This document shows positions 35,459 to 43,451 of a DNA stretch of 64,000 nt, one piece after another. Numbering within the stretch: position 1 is the stretch's first letter; each line of letters starts with the position of its first letter. The position numbers and the translations under genes are program-made. The stretch is from Myxococcota bacterium (GTDB lineage: Bacteria; Myxococcota; UBA727; JABDBI01): NCBI GenBank assembly GCA_040387835.1, contig JAZKCZ010000002.1, positions 791,276 through 855,275 on the forward strand, given 5' to 3'. The notes below the pieces were generated by a model. It made no database searches. It had not been told where the DNA came from and saw only the letters and a program-made list of their open reading frames with translations.

Positions 35459-35953
35459 GGAAACCGAATTGGATCTATAAGCTTGGATGATACCGCGCAG
35501 GGCTCTGTGCGTACCAGCAACAATATGAGCGGGGGCGAGAAATTCGCTCAGGCCTTGGGAAATGGCGTTGATGCGGTCGGCGGGATTGCTGACAATCTAG
35601 CCACTGTCTTACCTGGGGGCAGCGCAGTCTTGTCCGCTGTATCAAGTGGCTTAACTGGCGTTACCGGGTCGGTGGGAGGTGCATTCGGAGGCGGTAGCAG
35701 CTTCGGCGGCATGAGCAGCCTCGGCGGGGGCGGAGGCTTTGGAGGCGCCATGGGTGGTGGCTCTGTTGGTGGGATCGGCGGCGGGGCCTCAACGGGCGGC
35801 TTGGCTGCTGCTGCAAGTGGCAAGCTTACTCAGGTGCAGATGCTTAATATTCAAGAGCAACAGCAACGTAAAGCGGCCTATTATTCGATGATGTCGGCCC
35901 TCTTGAACATCATGCACCAGACTGAAATGTCGATTATCCAAAATATTCATTAA
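35456..35953 (+). CDS. Gly-rich protein with type III needle-like C-terminus (paralogue A)
   Basis: The 165 residues fall into three parts. The N-terminus (ISLDDTAQGSVRTSNNMSGG) is polar, the middle is very Gly/Ser-rich (about 70-120, GGAFGGGSSFGG-like), and the C-terminus is an amphipathic helix ending TEMSIIQNIH. The end aligns with the last helix of PrgI/MxiH needle subunits, which finish in AAIIQNFR. A second copy of this design follows at 35996. I infer a secreted filament or translocator subunit; the Gly-rich insert is not found in classical needles. There is no Sec signal peptide. Confidence 0.65.
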   Translation: MGNRIGSISLDDTAQGSVRTSNNMSGGEKFAQALGNGVDAVGGIADNLATVLPGGSAVLSAVSSGLTGVTGSVGGAFGGGSSFGGMSSLGGGGGFGGAMGGGSVGGIGGGASTGGLAAAASGKLTQVQMLNIQEQQQRKAAYYSMMSALLNIMHQTEMSIIQNIH

Positions 35954-35995
35954 TTTGGAAGCAACTTTTTCAAAGGGCAGCCGATAACGAGACTT

Positions 35996-36526
35996 ATGAA
36001 TGCTGCCCAATCCGCATCGAGTGTTAACTCTTTAACCCTAAATACCCGTTCGGGCGGGTTTTCAAAGACCAGCTCTAACGTTGATTTCTCCAGCAAGCTA
36101 AAAAATGGCATGGCGAAAGGTGCGTCCTTAACTTACCAAAGTGTGGCACCGATGGCCCCCTTTGTTCCGGGTGGTGCGGTGATGTCAGCGATGCTGAGCA
36201 ACGCAGCGGGCTCCCTGGCGAGCGATGGTGTGGCTGCTGGAGGCCTTGGAGGCGGAGTTGCTGGGGCGAATATGTCTTCGGGCTTTAGCGGTGGCGGTCT
36301 GCCTGGGCTACCAGCGGGTGGTGCAGCAGGCGTGAGCGCGCCTGGTGCAAACGGCAATATGTTTGATTCCATGGAACATTTGCAGCAAAATATGATGTCC
36401 ATGAACGTGTATATGTTAGGATTACAACAGGGATTCAATGAGATGAATCAGAAGTACACAGCGGTCTCAAACATACTCAAAACCAAACACGACACGGAAA
36501 AAAATGCCATCCAAAACTTTAGATAA
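35996..36526 (+). CDS. Gly-rich protein with type III needle-like C-terminus (paralogue B)
   Basis: The 176 residues repeat the plan of the preceding gene: polar start, Gly/Ala/Met-rich centre, and a long C-terminal helix. The last 23 residues (YTAVSNILKTKH then DTEKNAIQNFR) can be aligned with the end of Salmonella PrgI with 11 identities by eye, including the terminal IQNFR. In needles this helix lines the channel and drives polymerisation. No signal peptide is present. The TPR chaperone gene starts inside its 3' end (23-base overlap), as for secreted subunits translated with their chaperone. Confidence 0.68.
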   Translation: MNAAQSASSVNSLTLNTRSGGFSKTSSNVDFSSKLKNGMAKGASLTYQSVAPMAPFVPGGAVMSAMLSNAAGSLASDGVAAGGLGGGVAGANMSSGFSGGGLPGLPAGGAAGVSAPGANGNMFDSMEHLQQNMMSMNVYMLGLQQGFNEMNQKYTAVSNILKTKHDTEKNAIQNFR

Positions 36527-36941
36527 AAACGAAGTCATCCACGGCCTGATAGATGTCCGCCGCCAAGATGCGATTGTGCTCTTAGAGGCGGGCTATTTTT
36601 TAATGCAGCTGGGCAAAAAAAAAGAAGCCAAAGATATTTTTAGCGGCGCCATCGCGCTGTTTCCACATAGCGATGTGCCCTGTATCGCCTTGGGAAATCT
36701 CTATCTGGTTGAAGGTAAACCTGATTTGGCCATTAAAGAGCACCAACGCGCCTTGCAGCGTGTCCCCACGAGCTCTGCCGCACAGGCTCACATCGGCGAA
36801 GCTTTGCTGTTTCAAAAGAAAATCCCTGAAGGCGTCCAGGCTTTGAAAAAGGCCATTGAGATGGAGCCGAATGGACCGAGTTCGAAGTTAGCCAAGGAGC
36901 TCTTGCGCGCGAACGATTTGCATGTTTTTGATGCAGCCTAA
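36504..36941 (+). CDS. TPR protein, type III secretion chaperone-like
   Basis: The 145-residue all-helical protein has three TPR units at about 20-53, 54-87 and 88-121 (LLEAGYFLMQLGKKKEAKDI, CIALGNLYLVEGKPDLAIKE, AQAHIGEALLFQKKIPEGVQ). Length and repeat number match SycD/LcrH and YscG/PscG chaperones of translocators and needle subunits. Those proteins keep aggregation-prone partners soluble. It overlaps the Gly-rich needle-like gene, its probable client. A generic TPR role cannot be excluded from sequence alone. Confidence 0.75.
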   Translation: MPSKTLDKNEVIHGLIDVRRQDAIVLLEAGYFLMQLGKKKEAKDIFSGAIALFPHSDVPCIALGNLYLVEGKPDLAIKEHQRALQRVPTSSAAQAHIGEALLFQKKIPEGVQALKKAIEMEPNGPSSKLAKELLRANDLHVFDAA

Positions 36942-36951
36942 AGGAATGAAT

Positions 36952-37290
36952 ATGCGTATCAATTCAAACGTCCCCTCTTTGCCTACTGCGACCGGCTCTG
37001 TGTCTGGGGCAGCGCCAAAAACGTCTTTTCAAAATGTATTGGCCGGTGGGCAGAGTAAATCGATTTCGTCATTGAAAAATGATTTAAAAGATGTGGCGCG
37101 TGAATTGAAAGCGGGCAAAATTACCGAAGAACAGGCCACCAAGCAATTTGTTGATCTGGTGATCGCAAAAAGAAATGAGCTAAATCTGTCACCAGACAGC
37201 ATGAAAAAAATTCAAACTGCCGTAGGCGATCTCGTCAGCGGTGATCAGGCCTTCGTTTCAAAGCTCCAAAACGAACTTAAAAGAATTTAG
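36952..37290 (+). CDS. small helical protein ending the needle-like locus
   Basis: The 112 residues start at ATG 36952, which has AAGG 7 bases upstream; earlier in-frame ATGs exist. The first 30 are Ser/Thr/Pro-rich and disordered (VPSLPTATGSVSGAAPKTSF), as in N-terminal type III secretion signals. The rest is helical with a hand-like turn (LKAGKITEEQATKQFVDLVI). It is a candidate secreted component or regulator. No family is recognised. Its last 14 bases overlap the convergent metallo-hydrolase gene. Confidence 0.6.
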   Translation: MRINSNVPSLPTATGSVSGAAPKTSFQNVLAGGQSKSISSLKNDLKDVARELKAGKITEEQATKQFVDLVIAKRNELNLSPDSMKKIQTAVGDLVSGDQAFVSKLQNELKRI

Positions 37291-38257
37291 CTTCACCGGG
37301 CTCAGGGATCGCAAACCGAACGTCTTTAAACTTGGCGATCTCTTCGCCTGGCGCCAAGTATTTCTCGTACGACAGCGGAAAGCAGCCATGATGAATGCCG
37401 ATGGCATTCGTAGCATTCAGATCATGAAAAGCCTGCATGGCATCGGCTGGATTCATATGCTGATATTTCATGAACCAACGAGGCTCATACGCGCCAATCG
37501 GTATGAGCGCTAGCCTAAAAGAACCAAGCTTGGCCTGTGCCGCCTTGAAATGCTTCCCGTAACCCGTATCACCGGCAAAGTAGATATTTCCACCCGGCAG
37601 CTCCACCGCAAAGGCGCCCCAAAGCGTCTTGTTCCGATCAAACGGGCTGCGCGCAGACCAATGTTGAGCTTTCAAAAAATGCACTTTTTGTTGCGGGCCA
37701 ATGTCGTAAGCGCTGTCCCAATCCATCTCAACGATCTTAGCCTGAGGCATTTTAGGCCGCAGAATGGATGAAACTTTAAGCCCCACAAAAAATGTCGGTT
37801 GAAAAGCAGTTTCCAGCCGTTGCAAGGTTGGCAGGTCTAAATGGTCGTAATGGCTATGGCTTACCAAAACAATGTTTATCTTTGGCAGGTCTTCAAATCG
37901 AATCCCAGGCGCATGAACCCGCTTAGGCCCAGCGAATGAGACCGGGCTCACCCGATCAGACCAAACCGGATCCGTCAGAATATTTAAGCCCTCAGTTTGC
38001 AGCAGCACGGTGGCATGGTTAACAAAAGTGGCTCTGAGCGCTTTGTCTGGCACGTTTGCGGGCGGTTTATCCAGTTGTTTAAGTTCTCGCCATTTCGGCC
38101 AGTCAGAAGCGGGCTTACTCCAGATAAACTTTGCCAAATCCCAGGGTGTTTTCGTATCCTGCACTTCTGAATCTTTAAACTTCGATCCTTCAAAAGGAGC
38201 TGCGCCCGTTAATATTGTCATAAAAAATAACATACCCCACTTGCCAAATCGATCCAT
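37277..38257 (-). CDS. metallo-beta-lactamase-fold hydrolase, NAPE-PLD/UlaG-like
   Basis: The 326-residue enzyme begins at ATG 38257 with a hydrophobic signal-like segment (WGMLFFMTILTGAAP), so it may be exported. The MBL fold is clear: TFVNHATVLLQTEGLNILTD, metal-binding VSHSHYDHLDLP, and IYFAGDTGYG with further His in MNPADAMQAF and IGIHHG. This matches bacterial relatives of N-acyl-phosphatidylethanolamine phospholipase D. Substrate is unknown. The frame upstream of 38257 would run into tRNA-Glu, which supports this start. Confidence 0.85.
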   Translation of the reverse strand: MDRFGKWGMLFFMTILTGAAPFEGSKFKDSEVQDTKTPWDLAKFIWSKPASDWPKWRELKQLDKPPANVPDKALRATFVNHATVLLQTEGLNILTDPVWSDRVSPVSFAGPKRVHAPGIRFEDLPKINIVLVSHSHYDHLDLPTLQRLETAFQPTFFVGLKVSSILRPKMPQAKIVEMDWDSAYDIGPQQKVHFLKAQHWSARSPFDRNKTLWGAFAVELPGGNIYFAGDTGYGKHFKAAQAKLGSFRLALIPIGAYEPRWFMKYQHMNPADAMQAFHDLNATNAIGIHHGCFPLSYEKYLAPGEEIAKFKDVRFAIPEPGEAKFF

Positions 38258-38278
38258 GCCCCTAATATGGCACCCGGC

Positions 38279-38354
38279 GTCCCCGTCGTCCAGAGGCCTA
38301 GGACATTGCCCTTTCACGGCAGTAACACGGGTTCGAATCCCGTCGGGGACACCA
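38279..38354 (+). tRNA. tRNA-Glu (anticodon TTC)
   Basis: The acceptor arms are GTCCCCG and CGGGGAC, the anticodon loop is CTTTCAC giving TTC, and the T arm is ACGGGTTCGAATCCCGT. The discriminator A is followed by encoded CCA. It is a complete 76-base cloverleaf. Confidence 0.96.
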
Positions 38355-38360
38355 ATTTAC

Positions 38361-38921
38361 TTAATAAGTATTAACTAACTCAAACCAAAATCTTCGCCGC
38401 TCACAGAGCTCATACATCGCTTGCTGAAAATTGCGTCCGAAGGGAGCATGTGCTTGGCAATATATTGTTATTTTTTTATTGTCGAACTGTATTCTCGCGC
38501 CAACCGGCTTTACCCCTCCTAACACGTCTTTTAATGGTGATGATACTCCCTTGCCTGACTTGTGCCTTAACAATGTCTCGAAAATTTTCTCCGCCTTTTC
38601 TTGCAGCCTTCTATTTTCCAAAATATCCACTTCTTGGGCTAGCCGAATAATTTGAGGAGCAGACGATCTATCCTGCGATATCAGCTGACATAGGCCCGAC
38701 ACCCACCCAAAATCATTTCCCCTGTCTCCAGGTATGATAACCGCCGTATTAAAGGCCGGACACGAAGTGTGTTGATGGAAGCGAGGTTTTTCAAAAAGAG
38801 ATACTCGAACTAGGAATTGGAATGTGTAAGTGTCCAGTTGAACTTGTGGCAGGAACATATGCCTGCGTCCACTCAGCAAGTGTCCGGAGAGTAACATGAC
38901 TAACATCAATAATTTTATCAT
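38361..38921 (-). CDS. secreted hypothetical protein
   Basis: The 186-residue product has a signal peptide (IKLLMLVMLLSGHLLSG) and a mature part of mixed composition. It contains four cysteines (CPAFN, LCQL, YCQA, LCERR) and a helical stretch (ENRRLQEKAEKIFETLLRHK). No family is recognised. It lies between tRNA-Glu and tRNA-Pro, a position often used by integrated accessory DNA. The ribosome-binding site is weak, so the start is uncertain. Confidence 0.5.
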   Translation of the reverse strand: MIKLLMLVMLLSGHLLSGRRHMFLPQVQLDTYTFQFLVRVSLFEKPRFHQHTSCPAFNTAVIIPGDRGNDFGWVSGLCQLISQDRSSAPQIIRLAQEVDILENRRLQEKAEKIFETLLRHKSGKGVSSPLKDVLGGVKPVGARIQFDNKKITIYCQAHAPFGRNFQQAMYELCERRRFWFELVNTY

Positions 38922-39002
38922 AGCCGTGGCTTAACACAGCCTCATTTTCCGCCAAGATGTGGGGTTGACTTTGACTTTTGAATCGGGCATTTCTGGCCTC
39001 GT

Positions 39003-39079
39003 CGGAGCGTGGCGCAGCTTGGTAGCGCACTAGACTGGGGGTCTAGGGGTCGCAGGTTCAAATCCTGTCGCTCCGACCA
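39003..39079 (+). tRNA. tRNA-Pro (anticodon GGG)
   Basis: The acceptor arms are CGGAGCG and CGCTCCG, the D arm is GGCGCAGCTTGGTAGCGC, and the anticodon loop CTGGGGG gives GGG. The T arm contains GGTTCAAATCC. The discriminator A and CCA are encoded. It is a complete 77-base gene. Confidence 0.96.
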
Positions 39080-39092
39080 ATTGGTTTAAAAC

Positions 39093-39143
39093 CCGTCATT
39101 GCGAACGCAGTGAAGCAATCCACTCTCTGCGCACGCAATAACG
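39093..39143. repeat. dispersed-repeat-like CGTCATTGCGA element
   Basis: CGTCATTGCGAACGCAGTGAAGCAATCC, followed by a short inverted stretch (TGCGCACGCAATAACG), resembles intergenic repeats of the form CGTCATTGCGAGCG...AAGCAATCC known from many proteobacterial genomes. It is the only copy I see here. It lies between tRNA-Pro and the convergent Lys-rich gene. Confidence 0.55.
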
Positions 39144-39152
39144 ATCGGCAAG

Positions 39153-39515
39153 TTAGGCCGCCTTTTTAAGGGTCATTATTTCACCCCGATTTTTTTTGGG
39201 AACTGCTTTTCTTGACGATTTTACTTTTTTTGCGGATTTCTTCTTTGGGCCATTCTTTTTTAGTTTCTGACCTTTTCGAGATCCACCCCCGCGACTTGCC
39301 TTGCTTTGGGAAATATTACCCTCTTTGTCTACATAATACAGGTAATCCTTGTGCCGTTTTAGCTCGGTCCTTAAAACCAATTCCGGCGGCTTTATTTCTG
39401 TGGCATTTTGGCCATTGCGCATCATTTTGCTGCGATAAACATTTAATTCTCGATCAAGAAAATACATCCAACCCGTTTCTCGCTTAATACCTGCTTCCAT
39501 GATTTTTTCTGACAT
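39153..39515 (-). CDS. two-repeat small basic protein with Lys-rich tail
   Basis: The 120-residue protein contains the same short module twice: IKRETGWMYFLDRELNVYRS and LKRHKDYLYYVDKEGNISQS, each followed by a basic turn (KMMRNG, KASRGG). A histone-like tail of Lys, Ser and Arg follows (about 75-112). GAGGA lies 5 bases before ATG. The module resembles uncharacterised deltaproteobacterial proteins; the tail suggests nucleic-acid binding (inference). Confidence 0.7.
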   Translation of the reverse strand: MSEKIMEAGIKRETGWMYFLDRELNVYRSKMMRNGQNATEIKPPELVLRTELKRHKDYLYYVDKEGNISQSKASRGGGSRKGQKLKKNGPKKKSAKKVKSSRKAVPKKNRGEIMTLKKAA

Positions 39516-39757
39516 TTTGTCCTCATTATTTTAATTTCATACAACAAACATTTTCATGCGTTCTCTGGAACACATGAGCGATAATTTCACACCAAAAATT
39601 GGGAATGTAAATAGTTTTTTTTGACCATCATTCTTTGTTTTCCGTCGCTATATTCAGTCAAAGAATTTCGAAATTTCAGTTGCATGCTTTTGCAGTTTCC
39701 TGTCCTCTTGAAAATGCAGTAGACTGTATTTAATTAATGACGATGGAGGTGAATTAA

Positions 39758-40132
39758 GTGAAATTTGGCTTTAAAGATATGCAGATTGCTTATTTAGCAG
39801 AAGGAATTGCTGGAATTGAGAAAATTGTGGATCGAGCCTCGTCTCCGGCAACATTGCTTCGTAGGGTTATTATTAGTTTAAAGAAAGCAAGCAGAGACAC
39901 GAGCGAGCTGGAATACTATGCGGCATTGAATAATTACTTGCCTAAACGCCGCGGACGTAAGGTCCCTGCTGTCGGGATGACTCGTATCTATCGCGCACAA
40001 CAAATACATCGGGGAGAGCCTTTCCTGCACTTGCCTCTGGGTGTTTTACGATCGAAAAAGGGCGACGTTTTAACGGTTTCGTTCGAGACAGACTGTATTA
40101 TCGTGAAAAAAATTATGGTTAAAACATATTGA
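39758..40132 (+). CDS. hypothetical protein
   Basis: No family is recognised. The 124-residue product starts at GTG 39758 with a strong GGAGGT 7 bases upstream, the best ribosome-binding site in this area. The N-terminal half is helical (EGIAGIEKIVDRASSPATLL), and the C-terminal half has a basic stretch (PKRRGRKVPAVG) then beta-type sequence ending IIVKKIMVKTY. The 240 bases upstream are AT-rich and appear non-coding. Its end overlaps the convergent membrane gene by 63 bases. Confidence 0.6.
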   Translation: MKFGFKDMQIAYLAEGIAGIEKIVDRASSPATLLRRVIISLKKASRDTSELEYYAALNNYLPKRRGRKVPAVGMTRIYRAQQIHRGEPFLHLPLGVLRSKKGDVLTVSFETDCIIVKKIMVKTY

Positions 40133-40441
40133 ATCCCAAACATATTTGATAGCTGTGCTCATGGTATAGGCATAAAGGCCAAAGAAGCCAGCTCCTAAAA
40201 TCGCGCCGGACGTGGTGGCTATTATGACTAACCCGCCTGCCAAGCTGATGTTGGCCGGGCTGTCTTTGGCAAGTATGCAACTGGCTGGAACTAGTGAAAC
40301 CAAAAAGGCCACGGTTCCTCCGAGACCTGCTCCTGCTGCGCTGAGGCCTATGATGGTCCCCTGGGTCACCGGGCTCATTGCGGGTAGCGTTAGGGAGAAA
40401 GTAAGCACAACCAACAATGAGATTCGACGAAGATTGACCAT
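40070..40441 (-). CDS. small membrane protein with signal peptide
   Basis: The 123-residue product begins at ATG 40441 with a signal-type segment (ISLLVVLTFSLTLPAMS). Two further Gly/Ala-rich membrane segments follow (IGLSAAGAGLGGTVAFLVSL and LVIIATTSGAILGAGFFGLY). The frame is open upstream of 40441, but those residues look non-native. No family is recognised. The overlap with the convergent 39758 gene means the last 20 codons may not be real. Confidence 0.5.
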   Translation of the reverse strand: MVNLRRISLLVVLTFSLTLPAMSPVTQGTIIGLSAAGAGLGGTVAFLVSLVPASCILAKDSPANISLAGGLVIIATTSGAILGAGFFGLYAYTMSTAIKYVWDSICFNHNFFHDNTVCLERNR

Positions 40442-40514
40442 ATGAAATCCGTGCCTACAGCGACAAATTGTGCTCGTCAAATCCAATTTGTCCACCTTTT
40501 TGATAGATATTGGC

Positions 40515-40901
40515 ATGCTTAATACAGCCAAACTAATTCTCGCCCTTTCGCTTTGTTCTTTGCCTGTCTTTGCGGCTGATGCGCCCAGATGTACTGAGGC
40601 GGATAAGAAGGATCATATTTATTCGGCCAACCATAAATTCGCAGCAGACTGGGAACGATGCGGTATCCATCATTTGGGCTCTAATGATGGAACAACCCAG
40701 TGCTTACGAAAAGCCTACGGCACCTTGTCGGCCGGTTGCGCTTCTTGCTTTGGTGAGAACGCGAGCTGCGTTCGTGATAATTGCTGGTGGAGCTGCATTA
40801 CCGGCCGCAATGAAGCGTGCGAAAAATGCGCCATCGATAGCTGCAGAGCGCCTATGGAGCAATGCACAGGAATCTCGCACTATGATATGCCTAGCAATTG
40901 A
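40515..40901 (+). CDS. secreted cysteine-rich protein
   Basis: The 128-residue product has a signal peptide (TAKLILALSLCSLPVFA). The mature chain of about 107 residues has 12 cysteines arranged as spaced pairs (AGCASC, NCWWSC, CEKCAIDSC), enough for six disulfides. Such small Cys-rich modules are more typical of eukaryotic secreted proteins. The function is unknown. ATG 40515 is taken because it begins the signal peptide; the gene is divergent from the preceding membrane gene. Confidence 0.65.
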   Translation: MLNTAKLILALSLCSLPVFAADAPRCTEADKKDHIYSANHKFAADWERCGIHHLGSNDGTTQCLRKAYGTLSAGCASCFGENASCVRDNCWWSCITGRNEACEKCAIDSCRAPMEQCTGISHYDMPSN

Positions 40902-41439
40902 TTTTTTTTCGAGCGGGTTCTAGCTTTTGCAGGATGCCCACCTGTTTGCTGCTGATCTTGATCCTTCTACGCTTTTTAACCGCCATGATGGCTTCATCGG
41001 CGCTTAATCCTTCATGTAATATCAGATAGGCGATAACGACGCTGGCGCTGCGGCCCATGCCGGCTTTGCAGTGTACGTACATTTTGTGACCCTGCTTCAG
41101 TTCCTGCGCGACAATGGCCGCGGCCTGAGTCAGTTTTTTAGCTGATATGGACCTGAAATCTTTAGAGGGCACCTCAAAGATGACGGCACCGCTTTTTTCC
41201 CATTCTTCTTTGGTGACTGGTTGATGCCTGAGACCTGGTTCGCGTTCAAAGGGCTCGAGCAGATTCAAAACACGATTGATGCCAAGGGATTTCAGTTGCA
41301 CGAGGTGTCCCTTGTTGCGCAATGGGATGCCACCTAGGTACAATCCAGCATCACTGATTTTGACCCACCAGGGGATGCGAATCGCTTCGGTGCAAAAAAG
41401 CGAGAGCTCAAAAACTGCTTTTTTTATCCATCTCTGCAT
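40891..41439 (-). CDS. dual-specificity phosphatase, PTPMT1-like
   Basis: The 182-residue protein tyrosine phosphatase-fold enzyme carries the catalytic loop [15 protein letters not shown] (HCX5R) and an upstream general-acid region (EVPSKDF). The N-terminal [19 protein letters not shown] strongly recalls PTPMT1-type phosphatases, which dephosphorylate phosphatidylglycerophosphate in mitochondria and some bacteria. The N-terminal hydrophobic stretch may associate with the membrane. The alternative is a secreted host-directed phosphatase. Its start overlaps the ruvB end by 32 bases. Confidence 0.82.
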   Translation of the reverse strand: MQRWIKKAVFELSLFCTEAIRIPWWVKISDAGLYLGGIPLRNKGHLVQLKSLGINRVLNLLEPFEREPGLRHQPVTKEEWEKSGAVIFEVPSKDFRSISAKKLTQAAAIVAQELKQGHKMYVHCKAGMGRSASVVIAYLILHEGLSADEAIMAVKKRRRIKISSKQVGILQKLEPARKKINC

Positions 41440-42430
41440 GGGATTTTACCTTGATGTGTTCAAATGCTTTCGCAGTGGCAACGCGGCCTCTGGGTGTGCG
41501 CATTAAAAAGCCTTCTTGGATGAGATAAGGCTCGTAAACGTCTTCTAAAGTATTGGTTGATTCACCTAATGCTGCTCCTAGGGTGTCCAGGCCAACGGGT
41601 GCGCCTTCACAGGTTTCCACTAGGAAGCTCAAAATGCGCGTGTCCATTTCATCGAGGCCGTTATCTCGAACGCCTAAGCGGGTAAGGGATTCGCCGGCGA
41701 CGTCCGCGGTAATATTGCCTGCATGCAGCACTTGAGCGAAATCGCGTACGCGCCTTAGCAAACGATTGGCGATACGAGGCGTGCCGCGGCTGCGTCTGGC
41801 GATTTCATGCGCGGCGCCGGACTCGATGGGGATATTTAAAATCGACGCAGAACGGTTCACGATTTGCGTTAGCTCGGCCAGCGAATAAAATTCAAGGCGA
41901 GCTGAGAAGCCGAAGCGGTCTCTCAGCGGGGAAGTTAATAGGCCAGTTTTAGTGGTAGCGCCCACCAGTGTGAAGGGTTTAATATTGAGACCAATGCTTC
42001 GAGCGTGAGCGCCTTCGCCAATAATCACGTCAAAGCGAAAGTCTTCCATGGCGGGGTACAAATTCTCTTCAATGACGCTGGTTAAGCGATGAATCTCATC
42101 GATAAACAAAATATCGCCCGCGTTCAAGTTGGTTAACAAACCTGCCAAGTCACCCTTTTTTTCTAAAGCGGGGCCGGAAGTCACGAAGATTTGCGAGCCG
42201 AGTTCTTTGGCCAAGATATGTGCCAAAGTCGTTTTACCTAGACCTGGCGGGCCAGATAAAAGAACGTGATCTAGGGGCTCGCCGCGTAATTTCGCTGCCT
42301 GCGCAAAGATCTTTAAATTTTCAATAAGTTGTTTTTGGCCGACGTATTCTTCAAACGCTTTTGGTCTGAGGCTTTTTTCCAGTATTTCTTCGGAGTCTTC
42401 CAAAAGATCCGGGGCTAAAATTCCTTCCAT
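41408..42430 (-). CDS. ruvB: Holliday junction branch-migration helicase RuvB
   Basis: AAA+ motor of RuvAB, 340 residues. Motifs are [12 protein letters not shown], Walker [19 protein letters not shown], Walker [13 protein letters not shown], sensor [19 protein letters not shown], and a winged-helix end with [15 protein letters not shown]. It follows ruvA by 4 bases; ruvC is not in the window. Confidence 0.98.
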   Translation of the reverse strand: MEGILAPDLLEDSEEILEKSLRPKAFEEYVGQKQLIENLKIFAQAAKLRGEPLDHVLLSGPPGLGKTTLAHILAKELGSQIFVTSGPALEKKGDLAGLLTNLNAGDILFIDEIHRLTSVIEENLYPAMEDFRFDVIIGEGAHARSIGLNIKPFTLVGATTKTGLLTSPLRDRFGFSARLEFYSLAELTQIVNRSASILNIPIESGAAHEIARRSRGTPRIANRLLRRVRDFAQVLHAGNITADVAGESLTRLGVRDNGLDEMDTRILSFLVETCEGAPVGLDTLGAALGESTNTLEDVYEPYLIQEGFLMRTPRGRVATAKAFEHIKVKSHAEMDKKSSF

Positions 42431-42434
42431 GATA

Positions 42435-43007
42435 TTAAATCTCTCGCAGCGCTTCTTTCAGCAGATCGCCTAGAGGCTTGTTTTGATGTGCCAAATGCTC
42501 GACCGCTTTCACCGCTTTGTCCACTGCCGGGGTTTTATAACCGAGGTTAGCAATGGCTGAGCGCAGGTCGCTTAAAATGCTGTCGCTTCCAAAGAATACT
42601 GCCACGGGTTTGGTCTTGTCTTTGAGCTCCAACACCATGCGTTGTGCCATTTTAGGCCCGATGCCTGGCACCCTGGTAAGCCGCGCATGATCGCCCGAGG
42701 CCAAGGCATTCGATAATTCAGTGGGTTGTAAGGCGGATAACACACTGAGAGCCATTTTGGGCCCGATTCCAGAGATGCTGATCAACTGCTCAAACAAATG
42801 CAAGCTGTCTTCAGACAGAAAACCATACAATTCTAACGCGTCTTCACGCACATGTGTATGGATATGAATAAACACCGATTGTCCTATGTCTCCAAGTGTC
42901 GATAAATCTGACAATGGCATCGACACGCGATAACCGACCCCGTTTGTTAAAACGATGGCATTTTTTAAATTTTTAAGCTGTAGTTGACCAGTGAGATAGG
43001 CAATCAT
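42435..43007 (-). CDS. ruvA: Holliday junction binding protein RuvA
   Basis: RuvA binds four-way junctions and loads RuvB. The 190 residues have the OB domain ([13 protein letters not shown]), two HhH motifs ([18 protein letters not shown] and [20 protein letters not shown]) and the C-terminal RuvB-contact domain ([20 protein letters not shown]). It is the first gene of ruvAB. The start codon is back to back with a possible start of the VanZ-like gene. Confidence 0.97.
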   Translation of the reverse strand: MIAYLTGQLQLKNLKNAIVLTNGVGYRVSMPLSDLSTLGDIGQSVFIHIHTHVREDALELYGFLSEDSLHLFEQLISISGIGPKMALSVLSALQPTELSNALASGDHARLTRVPGIGPKMAQRMVLELKDKTKPVAVFFGSDSILSDLRSAIANLGYKTPAVDKAVKAVEHLAHQNKPLGDLLKEALREI

Positions 43008-43427
43008 ATGGTAAATCCTATGCCTCCTACCTTACACCGCTCTGTTTGGACCGCAATCTATTATGTGCCTTTTTTAATCTTGTGCGGCATTATTTTTTGG
43101 CTATCCAGCATGAGCAATCCGCCCATTCCTGAGCCCATGAGATTCCCTGGCGCGGACAAAATTCTACACGGCATTGCCTTCGCGGCAGTAGGGGCGGCTG
43201 CCGCCCTGGGCTCTATGGTTAGACGGAATAGATTGGGCCTCGAAGTCTTTCTAGAGGCATGGATTTTAACAGCAATTTACGGATTTTTAGATGAAGTTCA
43301 CCAAAGATTTACCCCTTCCAGAAGCTCCGATATTACCGATTGGTTTGCGGATATCATTGGCGCAGCGGTTGGCGTGTTGCTTTTCTCCGCGGCGGCCAAG
43401 GCAGCTAGATGGGTTGCTAAACGATAA
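43008..43427 (+). CDS. VanZ-like family membrane protein
   Basis: The 139-residue protein has four membrane helices and the VanZ-like pattern: FWLSSMSNPP, then FPGADKILHGIAFAAVGA and YGFLDEVHQRFTPSRSSDIT then DWFADIIGAAVG. Family members are found in many phyla; most are not linked to teicoplanin resistance. The start may be ATG 43008 (touching ruvA) or 43020. A UbiB-like lipoprotein gene follows 25 bases later. Confidence 0.88.
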   Translation: MVNPMPPTLHRSVWTAIYYVPFLILCGIIFWLSSMSNPPIPEPMRFPGADKILHGIAFAAVGAAAALGSMVRRNRLGLEVFLEAWILTAIYGFLDEVHQRFTPSRSSDITDWFADIIGAAVGVLLFSAAAKAARWVAKR

Positions 43428-43451
43428 TAGTAGGGTATAAATAAGCCTACA

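Noticed and set aside
35548..35823. Pro-rich minus-strand frame
   Set aside because: It is the complement of the Gly-rich repeat region of the needle-like gene, which gives Pro codons automatically.
38361..39079. Integrated element between two tRNA genes
   Set aside because: No integrase, attachment repeat or transposase is visible; both tRNA genes are intact, and only one hypothetical gene lies between them.
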